DNA of 64,000 nucleotides from Suillus spraguei (lineage: Eukaryota; Basidiomycota; Agaricomycetes; Boletales; Suillaceae). The stretch's first letter is position 1. The number at the start of each line of letters is the position of its first letter. A model generated the notes under the pieces. The model saw nothing but the letters and a program-made list of their open reading frames with translations. It did no database searches and had not been told where the DNA came from. A program made the translations under genes and the position numbers. Where the stretch lies: NCBI GenBank assembly GCA_016800925.1, contig JABCPU010000227.1, forward strand, positions 1 through 64,000. Direction: 5' to 3'. Below, one piece after another: positions 21,721 through 32,249 of this stretch.

Positions 21721-24700
21721 ATGTCTGCAGACCAGCCGACATGCCTTGGCTGTGAGAGGCAATTTAAATCGACAAGACAACTGTCGTCACATGCTGCGCA
21801 GTGCGAGCATAATAGGTCTATCAAGCTGACCAGCTCTGTCTATCAGAAGACAAAAAAGCACAAGTCAGATAAGCGCAGCAAGGCAAAACATCCTCAGATC
21901 GAGGACTCGGATGAGATCATCCGCGATGGAATTGACCAGGTCTATGACGATATCCAGGCTGACCCACCTGACAATGATGTGCTGCCTCTGGCCGATGTGC
22001 GTATTTCAGTCATAGCCTCTAGCACCATTCATAATTTAATGCTGCTGCAGGATAACGCAGTCCCAGGGCCGTCACAGATTCCAGATAATGAGATTCCTGC
22101 TGAATATGATGTAAGTGTTTTATTCTAGCCTCCTAACTTGTGATGATTATTAACATTAGTACGACTGCAGGTTACTCCAGTTCTCTCGCATCGCTCAGGG
22201 CGCACAATTCGGATGCCATGCCGCTATGTGGATTATCTTCCTGGCTCATCAACGCATCTTGCGCACATGCCACGAACCAATCACCAGCTGCGCAGCGAGC
22301 AATCTGCAGCCTCATGCTTGCAGCCAGGACCGCTTCCATCTGAGGTCAACAGCGCTGGCCATCGCCCACCTAGTCCTAGCCCTAGTGCTGTAGAATCAAT
22401 CCTGGTGCCATTCGAGACTGAGCCAGATGACACTGGCTTATATCGTATATACGCCACCTGTCCCACATTCACTCCTGCAGATGGCACCACTCTTAACATG
22501 GTGACAGATGCCCCTACCCTCGACAGTGGTCTACCAGCCCAGAAACAAAGCACGCTTCTTGCTGGGCTTCCACCTGCAGATGTTGGGGTGGATGAACTGT
22601 TCCATGCATTCACTAACCCAATGTGTGGGCTTATGATGGCATGGCAATATTCTGGGACGAATGCAAAGTCTTTTGCCGAGTTTGATCACCTTGGCACCTT
22701 TTTCGAAGACCCTCTCTTCCGCAGTGAAGATGCCATCGGAATAACCCATGCCCGTGAGTCGAAGCTACTCGACAAGTACCTGGACGACAAAACGAATCCT
22801 TTCCGGGAAGAACATGGTTGGCAGGAGTCGACAGCCAGGATCCGTCTACCGAAGGAGAAGCAGAAATGGGCATCGGAGGAGGATGCTCCTGAGCTGCAGA
22901 TACCTGGAGTATATCACCGCTCACTTGTTGACATTATCACAGCTGTTTTCGAGGATGACATCTCCCAAACATTCAACATGACACCTTTCAGTCAACACTG
23001 GAAGGTCTCTGAGGAAAAGACGATCCAGGTCTTTTCAGAAGCTCACAGCTCCCCTGTAATGCTTGATGCATACATGGAGGTCAACACTTTGCCACGCAAA
23101 CCTGACGACGATCTTGAGCATGTCATTGCTTCCCTCATGTTCTGGTCTGACTCAACGCACCTCACCAATTTCGGGGACACTTCAATGTGGCCATTCTACT
23201 TATTTTTCGGAAATCAGTCAAAATATACTCGCAGGAAACCAACAGCCAGCGCATGTCATCACATTGCTTATATACCAAACGTGAGTCTCATCTCATTATT
23301 TAATGCTGAACATTGGAACTGAAGCCCAAGATAGCTCCCTGATGATTTCCAAGAACAGTACAGTGGCTCAAAAAACTGTCCGCATGTTTTGACATTTTTC
23401 ACTATCTATGATATTGTGTGAGAATGAACAAATTCCTCAAGGACATACTTATACCACATTGTAGTATGGCTTCAGGGCTTTTATTTGAGCCCTACACCGT
23501 GGGAATCGGCGGAGATATGGTGGAGATATAAGGCTTATAAAATGATGACTCATGTGGACAGTTTTTTGAGTGTATATTAAAACTATATAAATCATTATTT
23601 ATGACACCATAAAAATCATGCCACTATTATATAAATTATAAAGTGGTGTCATTATGTTATTTTATGACTATATCTAACTATATAAACCAGAATATCTCAT
23701 GTATCATAGTCATAATCACCATGAAAGCCATCTCCTCTGCTCAAAGAGATAATATCTTCTCTCTGTCTTATGCTGGCCTCTCTGCTCGCCAAATTTCCTC
23801 TAGAACTGGAGTATGCAAGTCCACTGTGGCCAAGTTCATCAAAGAAAGCCACCCAGACAAGGAAAACTCTTGTGGAGGACGTCCATCCAAGCTTACCTCT
23901 ACTGACAAAAGGGCTATTATCCAACATATCACTACAGGAAAGGCTGATAATGCTGTCCAAGCCACCCATTATATCAATTCCACCATCACTACCCCTGTCT
24001 CTTCACAAACTGTGAGGAATGTTCTCAAGGCAGCTCATCTCAAGGCAGTAACAAAGAAGAAAAAGCCTCTTCTCTCCATCAAACATAGGCAGAGAAGACT
24101 AGCCTTTGCCTTAGCTCATCAACACTGGACTGTAGAGGACTGGAAGCGTGTTATATGGTCAGATGAGACCAAAATCAATAGGATTGGGTCAGATGGGAAG
24201 GTGTATGTATGGAAAAAGAAGGGAGATGGCCTAACAGACAGAGAGGTTAATGGGACTGTCAAGTTTGGAGGAGGTTCTTTAATGGTATGGGGCTGTATGG
24301 GATGGAATGGTGTGGGAATGCTTGCTGAGGTTGAGGGGAAGATGAATGCTGAGCAGTATGTGGACATTTTAAATGACCACTTGCTGCCTAGCTTGGCAGA
24401 ATCAGGGATTGATGAAGAAGATATCATTTTCCAACAGGATAATGATCCCAAGCACACATCCAGAAGAGCTAGGGAATGGTTTGAAGAACATAACATCAAT
24501 GTTCTTGACTGGCCAGCACAGTCTCCTGATGTCAATGTCATTGAACATCTCTGGGGAACACTCAAGAAAAAGCTTCAAGCCTATGAAAACCCCCCTAAAG
24601 GAGTATGGGAGCTTTGGGAGAGAGTAGCAGTGGAATGGGGGAAGATCACAGCTGAGGATTGCCAGAAATTAATTGAGAGTATGCCTAGAAGGATAGAGGC

Positions 24701-27468
24701 AGTAATTAAAGCCAAGGGAGGTCATACAAAATACTAGAATACCTGGTTAAGACGTACACCTACTGCAAGTGTGAACTGATTCACGCTATCTGGAGACTCC
24801 TTCTCGACGACAAATTCATGGACGCGTATGAACACGGTATCATCATCAAGTGTTCGGACGGCATCACACGTAGAGTATTCCCTCAATTTTTTACATACTC
24901 AGCTGACTATCCGGAAAAGTATGTACTGTGTGTTACTTAATATTCTTGTTGATTCTGATGGTATTATCTCTAGAGTTCTACTTGCAAGTATTAAATTCCT
25001 AGGCCAATGCCCCTGCCCTCGCTGTCTTGTCAAGAAGGTTGACATTCCAAAGATGGGGACGAAGCTCGATTTGAGACAACGAGACAGGTTGCAACATGTC
25101 GATGATAATTCACGACGCCACAACATTGCAAAGGCGCGGTCACTCATATTTGAGAAGGGTGCTCCAGTTTCTGGGACTTGGGTGAATGGCCTGTTGAATG
25201 ACGAATCTTTGGTGCCTACACGAGTAAGTACATTGATCTATTGATACACCTGGCCCTAATCACATTCTAGAATGCATTTTCAGAGAAGCTCTCCCAATTC
25301 GCATGCAATTTGTTTGCCTTGTTTGTTGTGGATCTGTTGCACGAGTTCGAAATTGGGGTTTGGAAAGCCATCTTTACTCACCTTATGCGGATACTGCATG
25401 CAGCAGCTGATGATTTGGTTCAGCAGCTTAATCAACGGTAAGTAATGGTATAGTGATCTATTTCAACTAACTGATACTCTGCCAGCTATCGGAGGGTTCC
25501 AACTTTTGGACGTGGCACCATTCGGTGTTTCAACAAAAATGCATCAGCCATGAAGCGACTCGCTGCGAGAGACTTTGAAGATTTACTGCAGGTCCGTTCT
25601 TACCAAATTTTTATAAACTGACTTATAATAGTATTGCAGTGTGCCCTTCCTGTCTTTGAGGGCCTTCTCCCCGATGAACATGGCCAGAACGCTATAGTCC
25701 TTGACCTGCTCTTCAACCTTGCTGCATGGCAAGGCTATGCAAAGCTCCATCTGCACACTGACGATACTCTGGCTTTCTTTGACACTGTGACTGTGGTTCT
25801 GGGCGAGTCCGTTCGAAAATTTTCGAAAACTATATGCCTGTACTACCATACTACTGAACTCCCTCACAAGTATGCTGCCCATGGACGACGAGCTGCTGCA
25901 TTGGCCAGTCAGCAGACTGTTAAGGAAGGGAAGAAAAGGGCTACAGACTCGGAGATAACTCAGGCTGGACCGAAGCTCAAGAGGCTCAACCTCGAAACAT
26001 ATAAATATCATGCACTTGGGGACTATCCCAACACAATACAGCGCATGGGAACAACTGACAATTTTTCTACACAGATGGTAGTATACTATTTTTTTAGAGA
26101 AGCATTGCATGCATGCTGATACACACTCCTAGGGTGAATTGGAACATCGAACTCTCAAACGTTGGTACCCGAGAACTCCAAAAAACAAGAAAACGACATC
26201 CAAAAACATGGCTCGTCAAGAGGCACGCAACCGACTTATGAAGAAGATATTGAAACGATGTGAACTTCTTGCAGGGGCGGCCAGCCAGTCCAGAAAGAAA
26301 CGTCAACGCACTTCGCCATCTGACCACTACCATATTTCAAAGTACCCAAAGGCATCCTCTGATCTCACTGCGTGGTTGAGCAAACTTGACTCTGATGATC
26401 CAGCAAAGAAGGTATGTGGTATCTTTACGCTAGTGCTAACTCTAATCTGCTGTGCTTTAGAATTTTATCCCGCAACTGAAAGACCACCTTCTAGCCCGCC
26501 TCCGAGGGATTGAATACTCGGGTGACGAGCATGACTTTACTGATGAAGATTGGGATCTGGTTATATTTGCTAACAACCAAATCCATGAACATGGTGTGTT
26601 GCAGGTCAATTACACCACATATGACCTTCGAAGGGAACAAGACACCATCAACCCTTGGACTCGTGCTGACATCATGGTACTCTCGCATGAAAATGACGAC
26701 AAACACCACCCATACTGGTATGCACAGGTCATCCGAATTTTGCACTTAGATGTTTGGTATTACAGTGACAAAAACACCTCTACATCGAAACCGCTGCGCA
26801 TGGATGTACTTTTTGTATGCTGGTTTGCACGTGATGTTACATTCAAGGGCGGCTGGTCTGCTAAGCGCTTGCACCGGCTTGGATTCTTCACAGGCGACAA
26901 TCCTGGATGTTTCGGATTTCTAGATCCTGATAATGTAATTCGCAGGGTCCATCTCATTCCCGCATTCGCACGTGAATGCACAGATCACTATATGGGACCC
27001 TCATTTGTCCGTCGCGAGGAGGATGGTGACACAGACTGGCGGTTTCATTATGTCAATATGTATGTCCTACTTTGCTTCTAAACCATTGACAGTTCTGACT
27101 ACTGTACTAGATTTGTAGACAGAGATATGTTTATGCGCTTTTGCGGTGGAGGCGTTGGTCATAAGGTCACATGGGAGTGGGACAACTTTTTGCAGAGTGA
27201 TGGAGCCCCAGCAAATACCCCTGACGACAATGAAGAATGGGATGATGTTGATATGGATACTAGGGAGGATGGCAAGGAAGACAGCAAGGAAGACAGCAAG
27301 GAAGACAGCAAGGAAGACAGTGAGGAAGACGGCGAGGAAGAGGAGGGTGAATTAGATGAAGGTGAAGACAAGGAAGATGAGGAAGACCCAGACGATAGAG
27401 TAGAGGCTGATTCAGATGAGGAACTTGACGATGATGTACTTGCACGGGAGGGTTATGGCACACTATAA
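21721..27468 (+). CDS. Plavaka transposase, interrupted by a Tc1 element
   Basis: Plavaka transposases mobilise CACTA-like DNA elements in basidiomycetes. The start ATG leads into a C2H2-type zinc finger (CLGCERQFKSTRQLSSHAAQC). Later exons carry the family core: IPGVYHRSLVDIITAVFEDD, LEHVIASLMFWSDSTHLTNF, WPFYLFFGNQSKY, then (after the Tc1 insert) HAIWRLLLDDKFMDAYEHG, YSADYPEK, LGQCPCPRCLVKK, FVVDLLHEFEIGVWKAIFTH, RRVPTFGRGTIRCF and KRLAARDFEDLLQ. C-terminal exons are conserved in type (WSAKRLHRLGFFTGDNPG) and end in a strongly acidic tail. About ten introns are supported. The insert at 23361-24739 falls between QEQ and YLVKTYTYCK; without it and one TA the frame is continuous. The gene is otherwise intact. 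Confidence 0.85.
23361..24739 (+). mobile_element. Tc1/mariner element lacking its right terminal repeat
   Basis: TA lies at both edges (23359-23360 and 24740-24741), and joining across one TA restores the Plavaka frame. The left end is CAGTGGCTCAAAAAACTGTC. An inverted copy of this end, missing four bases, sits at about 23548-23573 instead of at the right edge. The right edge is only two bases after the transposase stop codon, so no right TIR or 3' untranslated sequence exists. The first 213 bp may therefore be a separate MITE-like unit, or the element was rearranged. Confidence 0.75.
23721..24737 (+). CDS. Tc1-family DDE transposase
   Basis: Cut-and-paste transposase of 338 residues, the normal size, uninterrupted. 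An N-terminal helix-turn-helix pair (LSARQISSRTGVCKSTVAKF and a second helix near GRPSKLTSTDKRAIIQH) binds the TIR. The catalytic triad is DD34E: D in WSDETKIN (about residue 148), D in FQQDNDPKH (about 240), and E in PDVNVIEHLWG (about 275). MKAISSAQRDN is chosen as the start because upstream sequence in frame is low quality. The gene seems capable of encoding active enzyme in trans, although its own right TIR is missing. Confidence 0.9.
   Translation: MKAISSAQRDNIFSLSYAGLSARQISSRTGVCKSTVAKFIKESHPDKENSCGGRPSKLTSTDKRAIIQHITTGKADNAVQATHYINSTITTPVSSQTVRNVLKAAHLKAVTKKKKPLLSIKHRQRRLAFALAHQHWTVEDWKRVIWSDETKINRIGSDGKVYVWKKKGDGLTDREVNGTVKFGGGSLMVWGCMGWNGVGMLAEVEGKMNAEQYVDILNDHLLPSLAESGIDEEDIIFQQDNDPKHTSRRAREWFEEHNINVLDWPAQSPDVNVIEHLWGTLKKKLQAYENPPKGVWELWERVAVEWGKITAEDCQKLIESMPRRIEAVIKAKGGHTKY
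27260..27400 (+). repeat. GGAAGACAGCAA repeat coding acidic tail
   Basis: A 12-bp tandem unit encodes Glu-Asp-Ser-Lys repeats in the C-terminal tail of the Plavaka transposase, followed by a longer Glu/Asp-rich run. It remains in frame up to the stop at 27468. Confidence 0.75.
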
Positions 27469-27773
27469 TTATATTACTTAATGATATACTACACATGGGA
27501 TAGATAATGTCATAGCAGACCGAGACAAACATTAGCTACTCGCTGTCAGGTTGACATATAGCTTAGCATGACATAGTCCAGATGCCATATAGTTTAGCAT
27601 GACATTGTATGCACGATTGCTTATGACCATGATGTGGCACGTCTGAGAAGCGTTGTGGCGCAGCCGCAACCCAAATCAGGTAATTTCTGATTTGTGGACT
27701 TTTGGTGATGATATCAGGTCCGCTCGCCAGCTTCGAAATCCTTCTTGTGGAGGCTTACCTGTAAAATTGACTT

Positions 27774-28046
27774 TAGCAACTCAAGAAAACACTTCAAGTT
27801 CTGTTTGAACACGATGCATCTCAAGCAAGAATTCAAAAAGAATATATGAGAAAAGAAGAGTATGATCTGTGCATTGACAATGGCGAGCAAGTAACCCTAC
27901 TTACATCCGACAACTGGCCGACCATTGGACCAGACGCAGAGATCTTGATGAGGGTTATAATTCAAGAGCGAACAGATTTAACCTGTGATGCTGACTACTC
28001 ATGTTATTTTTGCGGCACTGTGATGGCCTTGGCGTTAATTCCGTGA
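27774..28046 (+). pseudogene. ubiquitin-like-domain gene, 3' fragment
   Basis: Following a splice acceptor (TTGACTTTAG) the frame reads QLKKTLQVLFEHDASQARIQ, KEYMRKEEYDLCIDNGEQVT, SDNWPTIGPDAEILMRVIIQ, then DYSCYFCG. This is the second half of the ubiquitin-like fold begun at 16579-16925: extended strand, ID.G..V, W.....PG.xI.M and a C..C pair. A further exon-like segment (about 28130-28255, with FQITRRLEIYPPEQQ) may continue it. The exact junction with the 5' fragment is not resolved. Confidence 0.6.
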
Positions 28047-28387
28047 AATATGAATCTCAAGACCAAACTGTTCGTTCAACTTATTGGTGAGTATGTTTGT
28101 GTTCTAGGTCCTGATGGCGCCTAACAATGAAAAGTAAAAGTCCGGGATGCAACAGACACTTTCAGATTACCCGTCGCCTGGAGATCTACCCTCCTGAGCA
28201 ACAGACAATATCTAACAGTGAATTGCAAATTCGCAACTTTCACGTCCTACAATTGTAAGCCATCACGGAACTTCAATGGCAATCCTGAGCTGAGATCACG
28301 ATGTACCTCCTGCTCCCAGTGTGTGCGTGAGCTCGTCTTTTCTTACTTGTTAAGCGATGCTGATGATGTCACGGCCATGTCCTGCTC

Positions 28388-28638
28388 CATCAGGAAATCA
28401 TGAGTTTACTTATTCCTTACTTATTTCAAACTTTTCCCACTTATTTCAAACCTGATGTACTATTTTGCAAATTAAAAGTCCAATAATTTTATAGCACACA
28501 TTTATAATGATGGCTAACAGATCCTGATAGTTCAGTTGGGACCAGGTGGTAATTTAAGAGAAATAAGTAGATCCATTTGGAATAAGTGGGAAAAGTTTGA
28601 AATAAGTAAGGAATAGGTAAACTCATGATTTCCTGATG
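28388..28638. mobile_element. MITE copy B1 (2-bp TSD TC)
   Basis: A 251-bp element with terminal repeats CATCAGGAAATCATGAGTTT and inverted similarity over about 55 bases. TC flanks each side (28386-28387 and 28639-28640); removing it gives the uninterrupted satellite sequence CTGCTCTCAGT. No coding capacity. Confidence 0.85.
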
Positions 28639-29449
28639 TCTCAGTATGTGAGTTATCACATATTTCTTGCTTCTTAGGTGACTCTGATGGTGCCACGGCC
28701 ATGTCCCGCTCTCAGTCTGTGCGTGATCTCGTGTTTCTTAATTGCTAGGCGACGCTGATGGTGTCACGGCCATATTCCGCTCTCAGGAAGTGCGTGATCT
28801 CGTGTATCTTGCTTGTTAGGTGACGCTGATGGTGCCACGACCATGTCCCGCTCTCAGGCTGTGTGCGATCTCGTCTTTCTTGCTTGTTAGATGACGCTGA
28901 TGGTACCACGACCATGTTCCGCTCTCAGGAAGTGCGTGATCTCGTATTTCTTGCTTCTTGCGTGACATTGATGATGCCACGGCCATGTCCTGCTCTCAGG
29001 AAGTGCGCGATCTCGTCTTTCTTACTTGTTAGACGACGCTGATGGTACCACGGCCATGTTCCGCTCTCAGGAAGTGTGTGATCTCATATTTCTTGCTTGT
29101 TATGCGACGCTGATGGTGCCACGGCCATGTCATGCTCTAGATAGTGCGTGATTTCGTGTTTCTTGCTTGTTAGGTGATGCTGATGGTGCAACGGCCATAT
29201 CCTGCTCTCAGTCTGTGCGTGATCTCGTGTTTCTTGCTTGTTAGCTGACGGTGATGGTGTCACGGCCGTGTCCTGCTCTCAGAGAGTGTGCGATCTCGTG
29301 TTTCTTGCTTGTTAGGTGACACTGACGGTGCCATGGCCATGTCCTGCTCTCAGATGGTGCGTGATCTCGTGTTTCTTGCATGTTAGACCACGCTGATAGT
29401 GCTACGGTCATGTCCTGCTCTCAGTCTGTGCGTGATCTCGTGTTTCTTG

Positions 29450-29722
29450 CATCAGGAAATTCACACATTCCTTGACGTGCTTAATCAGCTTAACTCACTT
29501 ATCTCAAAACTTGTTTGCTCTCTCTCACATCATTCACCTGGCATATCTTATATTTTTTGAGTGCGAAATATAATAAAACATGTATATTAATATATCTCAA
29601 CATTTTTTTTCTGAATTCACTCACATTGAAATTTTGGACAAGTAGATTCAATTTCACCAAGGCAGTTAAGTGTAAATAAGTCTGCATAAGGGCACATCAA
29701 GGAATGTGTGAATTTCCTGATG
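29450..29722. mobile_element. MITE copy A2 (2-bp TSD TG)
   Basis: A 273-bp near-copy of the MITE at 14297-14567 in the opposite orientation, with ends CATCAGGAAATTCACACATT. TG flanks each side (29448-29449 and 29723-29724) and the satellite unit is continuous without it. Confidence 0.85.
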
Positions 29723-30364
29723 TGCCTGTTAGCTGACGCTGATGGTGCCACGGCCATGTCCTGCTCTCAGGCAGTGCGTGATCACGTGTTTCTTGCTTGT
29801 TAGGCGACGCTGAGGGTGCCACGACCATGTCTCGCTCTCAGTCTGTGCGTGATCTCGTGTTTCTTGCTTGTTAGGCGATGCTGAGGGTGCCATGGCCATG
29901 TCCCGCTCTTAGGCTGTGCGTGATCTCGTATTTCTTGCTTCTTGTGTAACACTGATGATGCCACGGCCATGTCCCGCTTTTAGATAGTGCGTGATGTTTC
30001 TTGTTTCTTATGTGACGCTGATGGTGCCACGGCCATGTCCCACTCTCAGATAGTGCGTGATCTCAGCTTTCTTGCTTCTTGCATGACACTGATGATGCCA
30101 CGGCCATGTCCCACTCTCAGGAAGTGCGTGATCTGTGTTTCTTGCTTGTTAGGCAACACTGATGGTGTCACGACCATGTCCCGCTCTCAGAGCGTGCGTG
30201 ATATCGTGTTTCTTGCTTGGCAGGTGATGCTGATAGTGCCACAACCATATCCCGCTCTTAGTCTGTGCGTGATGTCGTGTTTCTTGCAGGTTAGGCGACG
30301 CTGATGGTGCCACGACGATGTCCCGCTTTCAGGAAGTGCGCGATCTCGTCTCTCTTGCTTGTTA

Positions 30365-30781
30365 CATCAGGAAATCATGAGTTTACCTATTCCTTACTTA
30401 TTTCAAACTTTTCCCACTTATTCCAAATGGATCTACTTATTTCTCTTAAATTACCACCTGGTCCCAACTGAACTATCAGGATCTGTTAGCCATCATTATA
30501 AATGTGTGCTATAAAATTATTGGACTCTTAATTTGCAAAATAGTACCTCAAGAGAATATTTGAGAAATAAAATCATCAGCATTAATGTGTCACTCGAGCT
30601 TCATACTAGTCACTAATTGTTGGTCTTATGCAATGAAACTTGTCTCTCAGGCCCAACAAACATATTGGAATACTCAATTTTGAAGCAGTTGTCAAATTTC
30701 AGAAAAAAAGTAGGTCCATTTGAAATAAGTGGGAAAAGTTTGAAATAAGTAAGGAATAAGTAAACTCATGATTTCCTGATG
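30365..30781. mobile_element. MITE copy B2 (2-bp TSD TA)
   Basis: A 417-bp element with the same termini as B1, lying in opposite orientation and carrying about 170 bp of extra internal sequence (about 30547-30715). TA flanks each side (30363-30364 and 30782-30783). B1 looks like an internally deleted relative. Confidence 0.85.
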
Positions 30782-31053
30782 TAGGCGACGCTGATGGTGC
30801 CATGGCCATATCCCGCTCTTAGGCTGTGCGTGATCTCGTATTTCTTGCTTCTTGTGTAATACTGATGACGCCACGGCCATGTCCCGCTCTCAGGAAGTGC
30901 GTGATGTCACCTTTCTTTCTTCTTAGGCGACGCTGAAGGCGCCACGGCCATATCCCGCTCTCAGGCGGTGCGGGATGTCGTGTTTCTTGCTTGTTTGGCG
31001 ACGCTGATGGTGCCACGGCCATCTCCCCGGTCTCAGTTAGTGCGTGATCCAGT

Positions 31054-32249
31054 TTTCTGAGCTTGTTACCGCTTGTTGATCCTAAAACGATCAGAGAAAG
31101 TTCTTACGCCTTGTTCGCAAGACCCCCACTAGGTCAAGTCGTGCTCTCCCATGGTATGTGATATTGTCTTTTGAAGTAAATTGTCAATACTAACTCCTCC
31201 ACTACACTAATAGACAGTGGGTGCCTCCACATTAAGCCATGTCTTCGTACTGATTGCATGTAGTATATTACGCGTCCAGCGGCATCGAGGAGATCGAGTA
31301 AGGTAGTGATCTAGATGAAGAGGAGGATGGAACGACAAAAGACCCAGATGATATGCCTTGGTAGCAGCAGAGGACGTGGACGGTCTGATGTGGTTTCCAC
31401 AATCGATCTTGTCCGTGGCATATAAAGACAACTATAAGTATTCTATACCTGATTATGTGGCGGCTGTATGGGATCAACAGAATATTAGAGCTAGGTGCTG
31501 ATATCGGCAAATGCCGTGATATGTTCTTACAAGCGAGTCTATCAAGCTACTGACACTGTCTAGCACTATATAAACGCTTATAGCAGTACCTAGTATTGTG
31601 GGCAGAAGTCTGCCATTCTGCCAATGGCAATTGCCGGCAGTAGGTCGAGGGCCTTGGGTAGAAGTCGGCAGAAGTGAATGTGAAAATATTATTTGTACAG
31701 ACTGGTACTATGAGCAAATAACAAATATTCGACATTCGTGTTTGGACCTCTGTACATGCCAGAATGTCGTCGACAAAGTCAAAGATTCCTGTGAAATCCG
31801 CGAAAGCGGACAAGAAACGCGTCCCATCACCACAAGTTATACACCATTACAACCGTAGAACTAGAATAATCTCATTCCTATTGAAGGGCGCGTCTAAAAC
31901 GGCCGGCGGGAACGGCAGACTGATGGGGGGTACGCCTCACATCAGGGCATTCGCGACTTCAGAGACCAGAAGGGACGCTTCTGACGACATAGAAGCCATG
32001 CTGCGAACCACTCGTACTGTTGAAGTTGCGGTAATACGGGACAAACATGTATATATCCAGTGGCCTGGTCATGAATGTGCACATTAATTTGGCGCGGAAT
32101 GACGGTGCTGACGGAGAAAGTAGTGCCTAATGGATAGGTCTTCAATGTCTGCTTTGAAGGGTATGGGGTATCTATGCATGCAGCTACATGGTAACAACGC
32201 AGGTTTGATCATTAAAGCACAAACAAATATCTGGCCTTGAAAAATACAG
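31054..32249. other. intergenic; weak ORF at 31764-32087
   Basis: Mostly no gene is visible. A plus-strand ORF at 31764-32087 begins MSSTKSKIPVKSAKADKKRV and is basic and Ser-rich, but has no recognisable family or splice context; I rate it unlikely. An inverted repeat arm TAGTATTGTGGGCAGAA at 31591-31607 matches one at 37177-37193 on the other strand. Confidence 0.3.

Larger units (their letters stand above)
16930..27740 (+). mobile_element. Plavaka-type transposon with cargo, about 10.7 kb
   Basis: The unit carries a Plavaka transposase (21721-27468, plus) and two genes on the minus strand (17464-19618, 19879-20644). Short inverted subterminal repeats mark the ends: TATGTCATGCTAA at 17096-17108 and a variant at 17048-17060, answered by TTAGCATGACATA at 27563-27575 and a variant at 27593-27605. 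The unit lies between the two halves of a ubiquitin-like gene, which limits it to about 16.9-27.77 kb. Exact termini and target duplication were not resolved. The alternative is two adjacent Plavaka elements or remnants. Confidence 0.55.
28314..31053 (+). repeat. 71-bp minisatellite array
   Basis: About 25 tandem copies of a 71-bp unit, typified by GTGCGTGATCTCGTGTTTCT, TGCTTGTTAGGTGACGCTGA and TGGTGCCACGGCCATGTCCC, ending GCTCTCAGTCT. Copies differ by about 5-15 per cent. The unit is not a multiple of three and contains stops, so it is not protein-coding. MITEs at 28388-28638, 29450-29722 and 30365-30781 are inserted in it; the repeat allows their target sites to be read exactly. Confidence 0.9.

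Noticed and set aside
28314..31053. CRISPR-like array
   Set aside because: The repeat is a continuous 71-bp tandem unit without unique spacers, and the genome is eukaryotic.
31764..32087. Basic ORF with a start reminiscent of histone-like tails
   Set aside because: There is no histone fold downstream and no splice support; the resemblance is only Lys/Ser composition.
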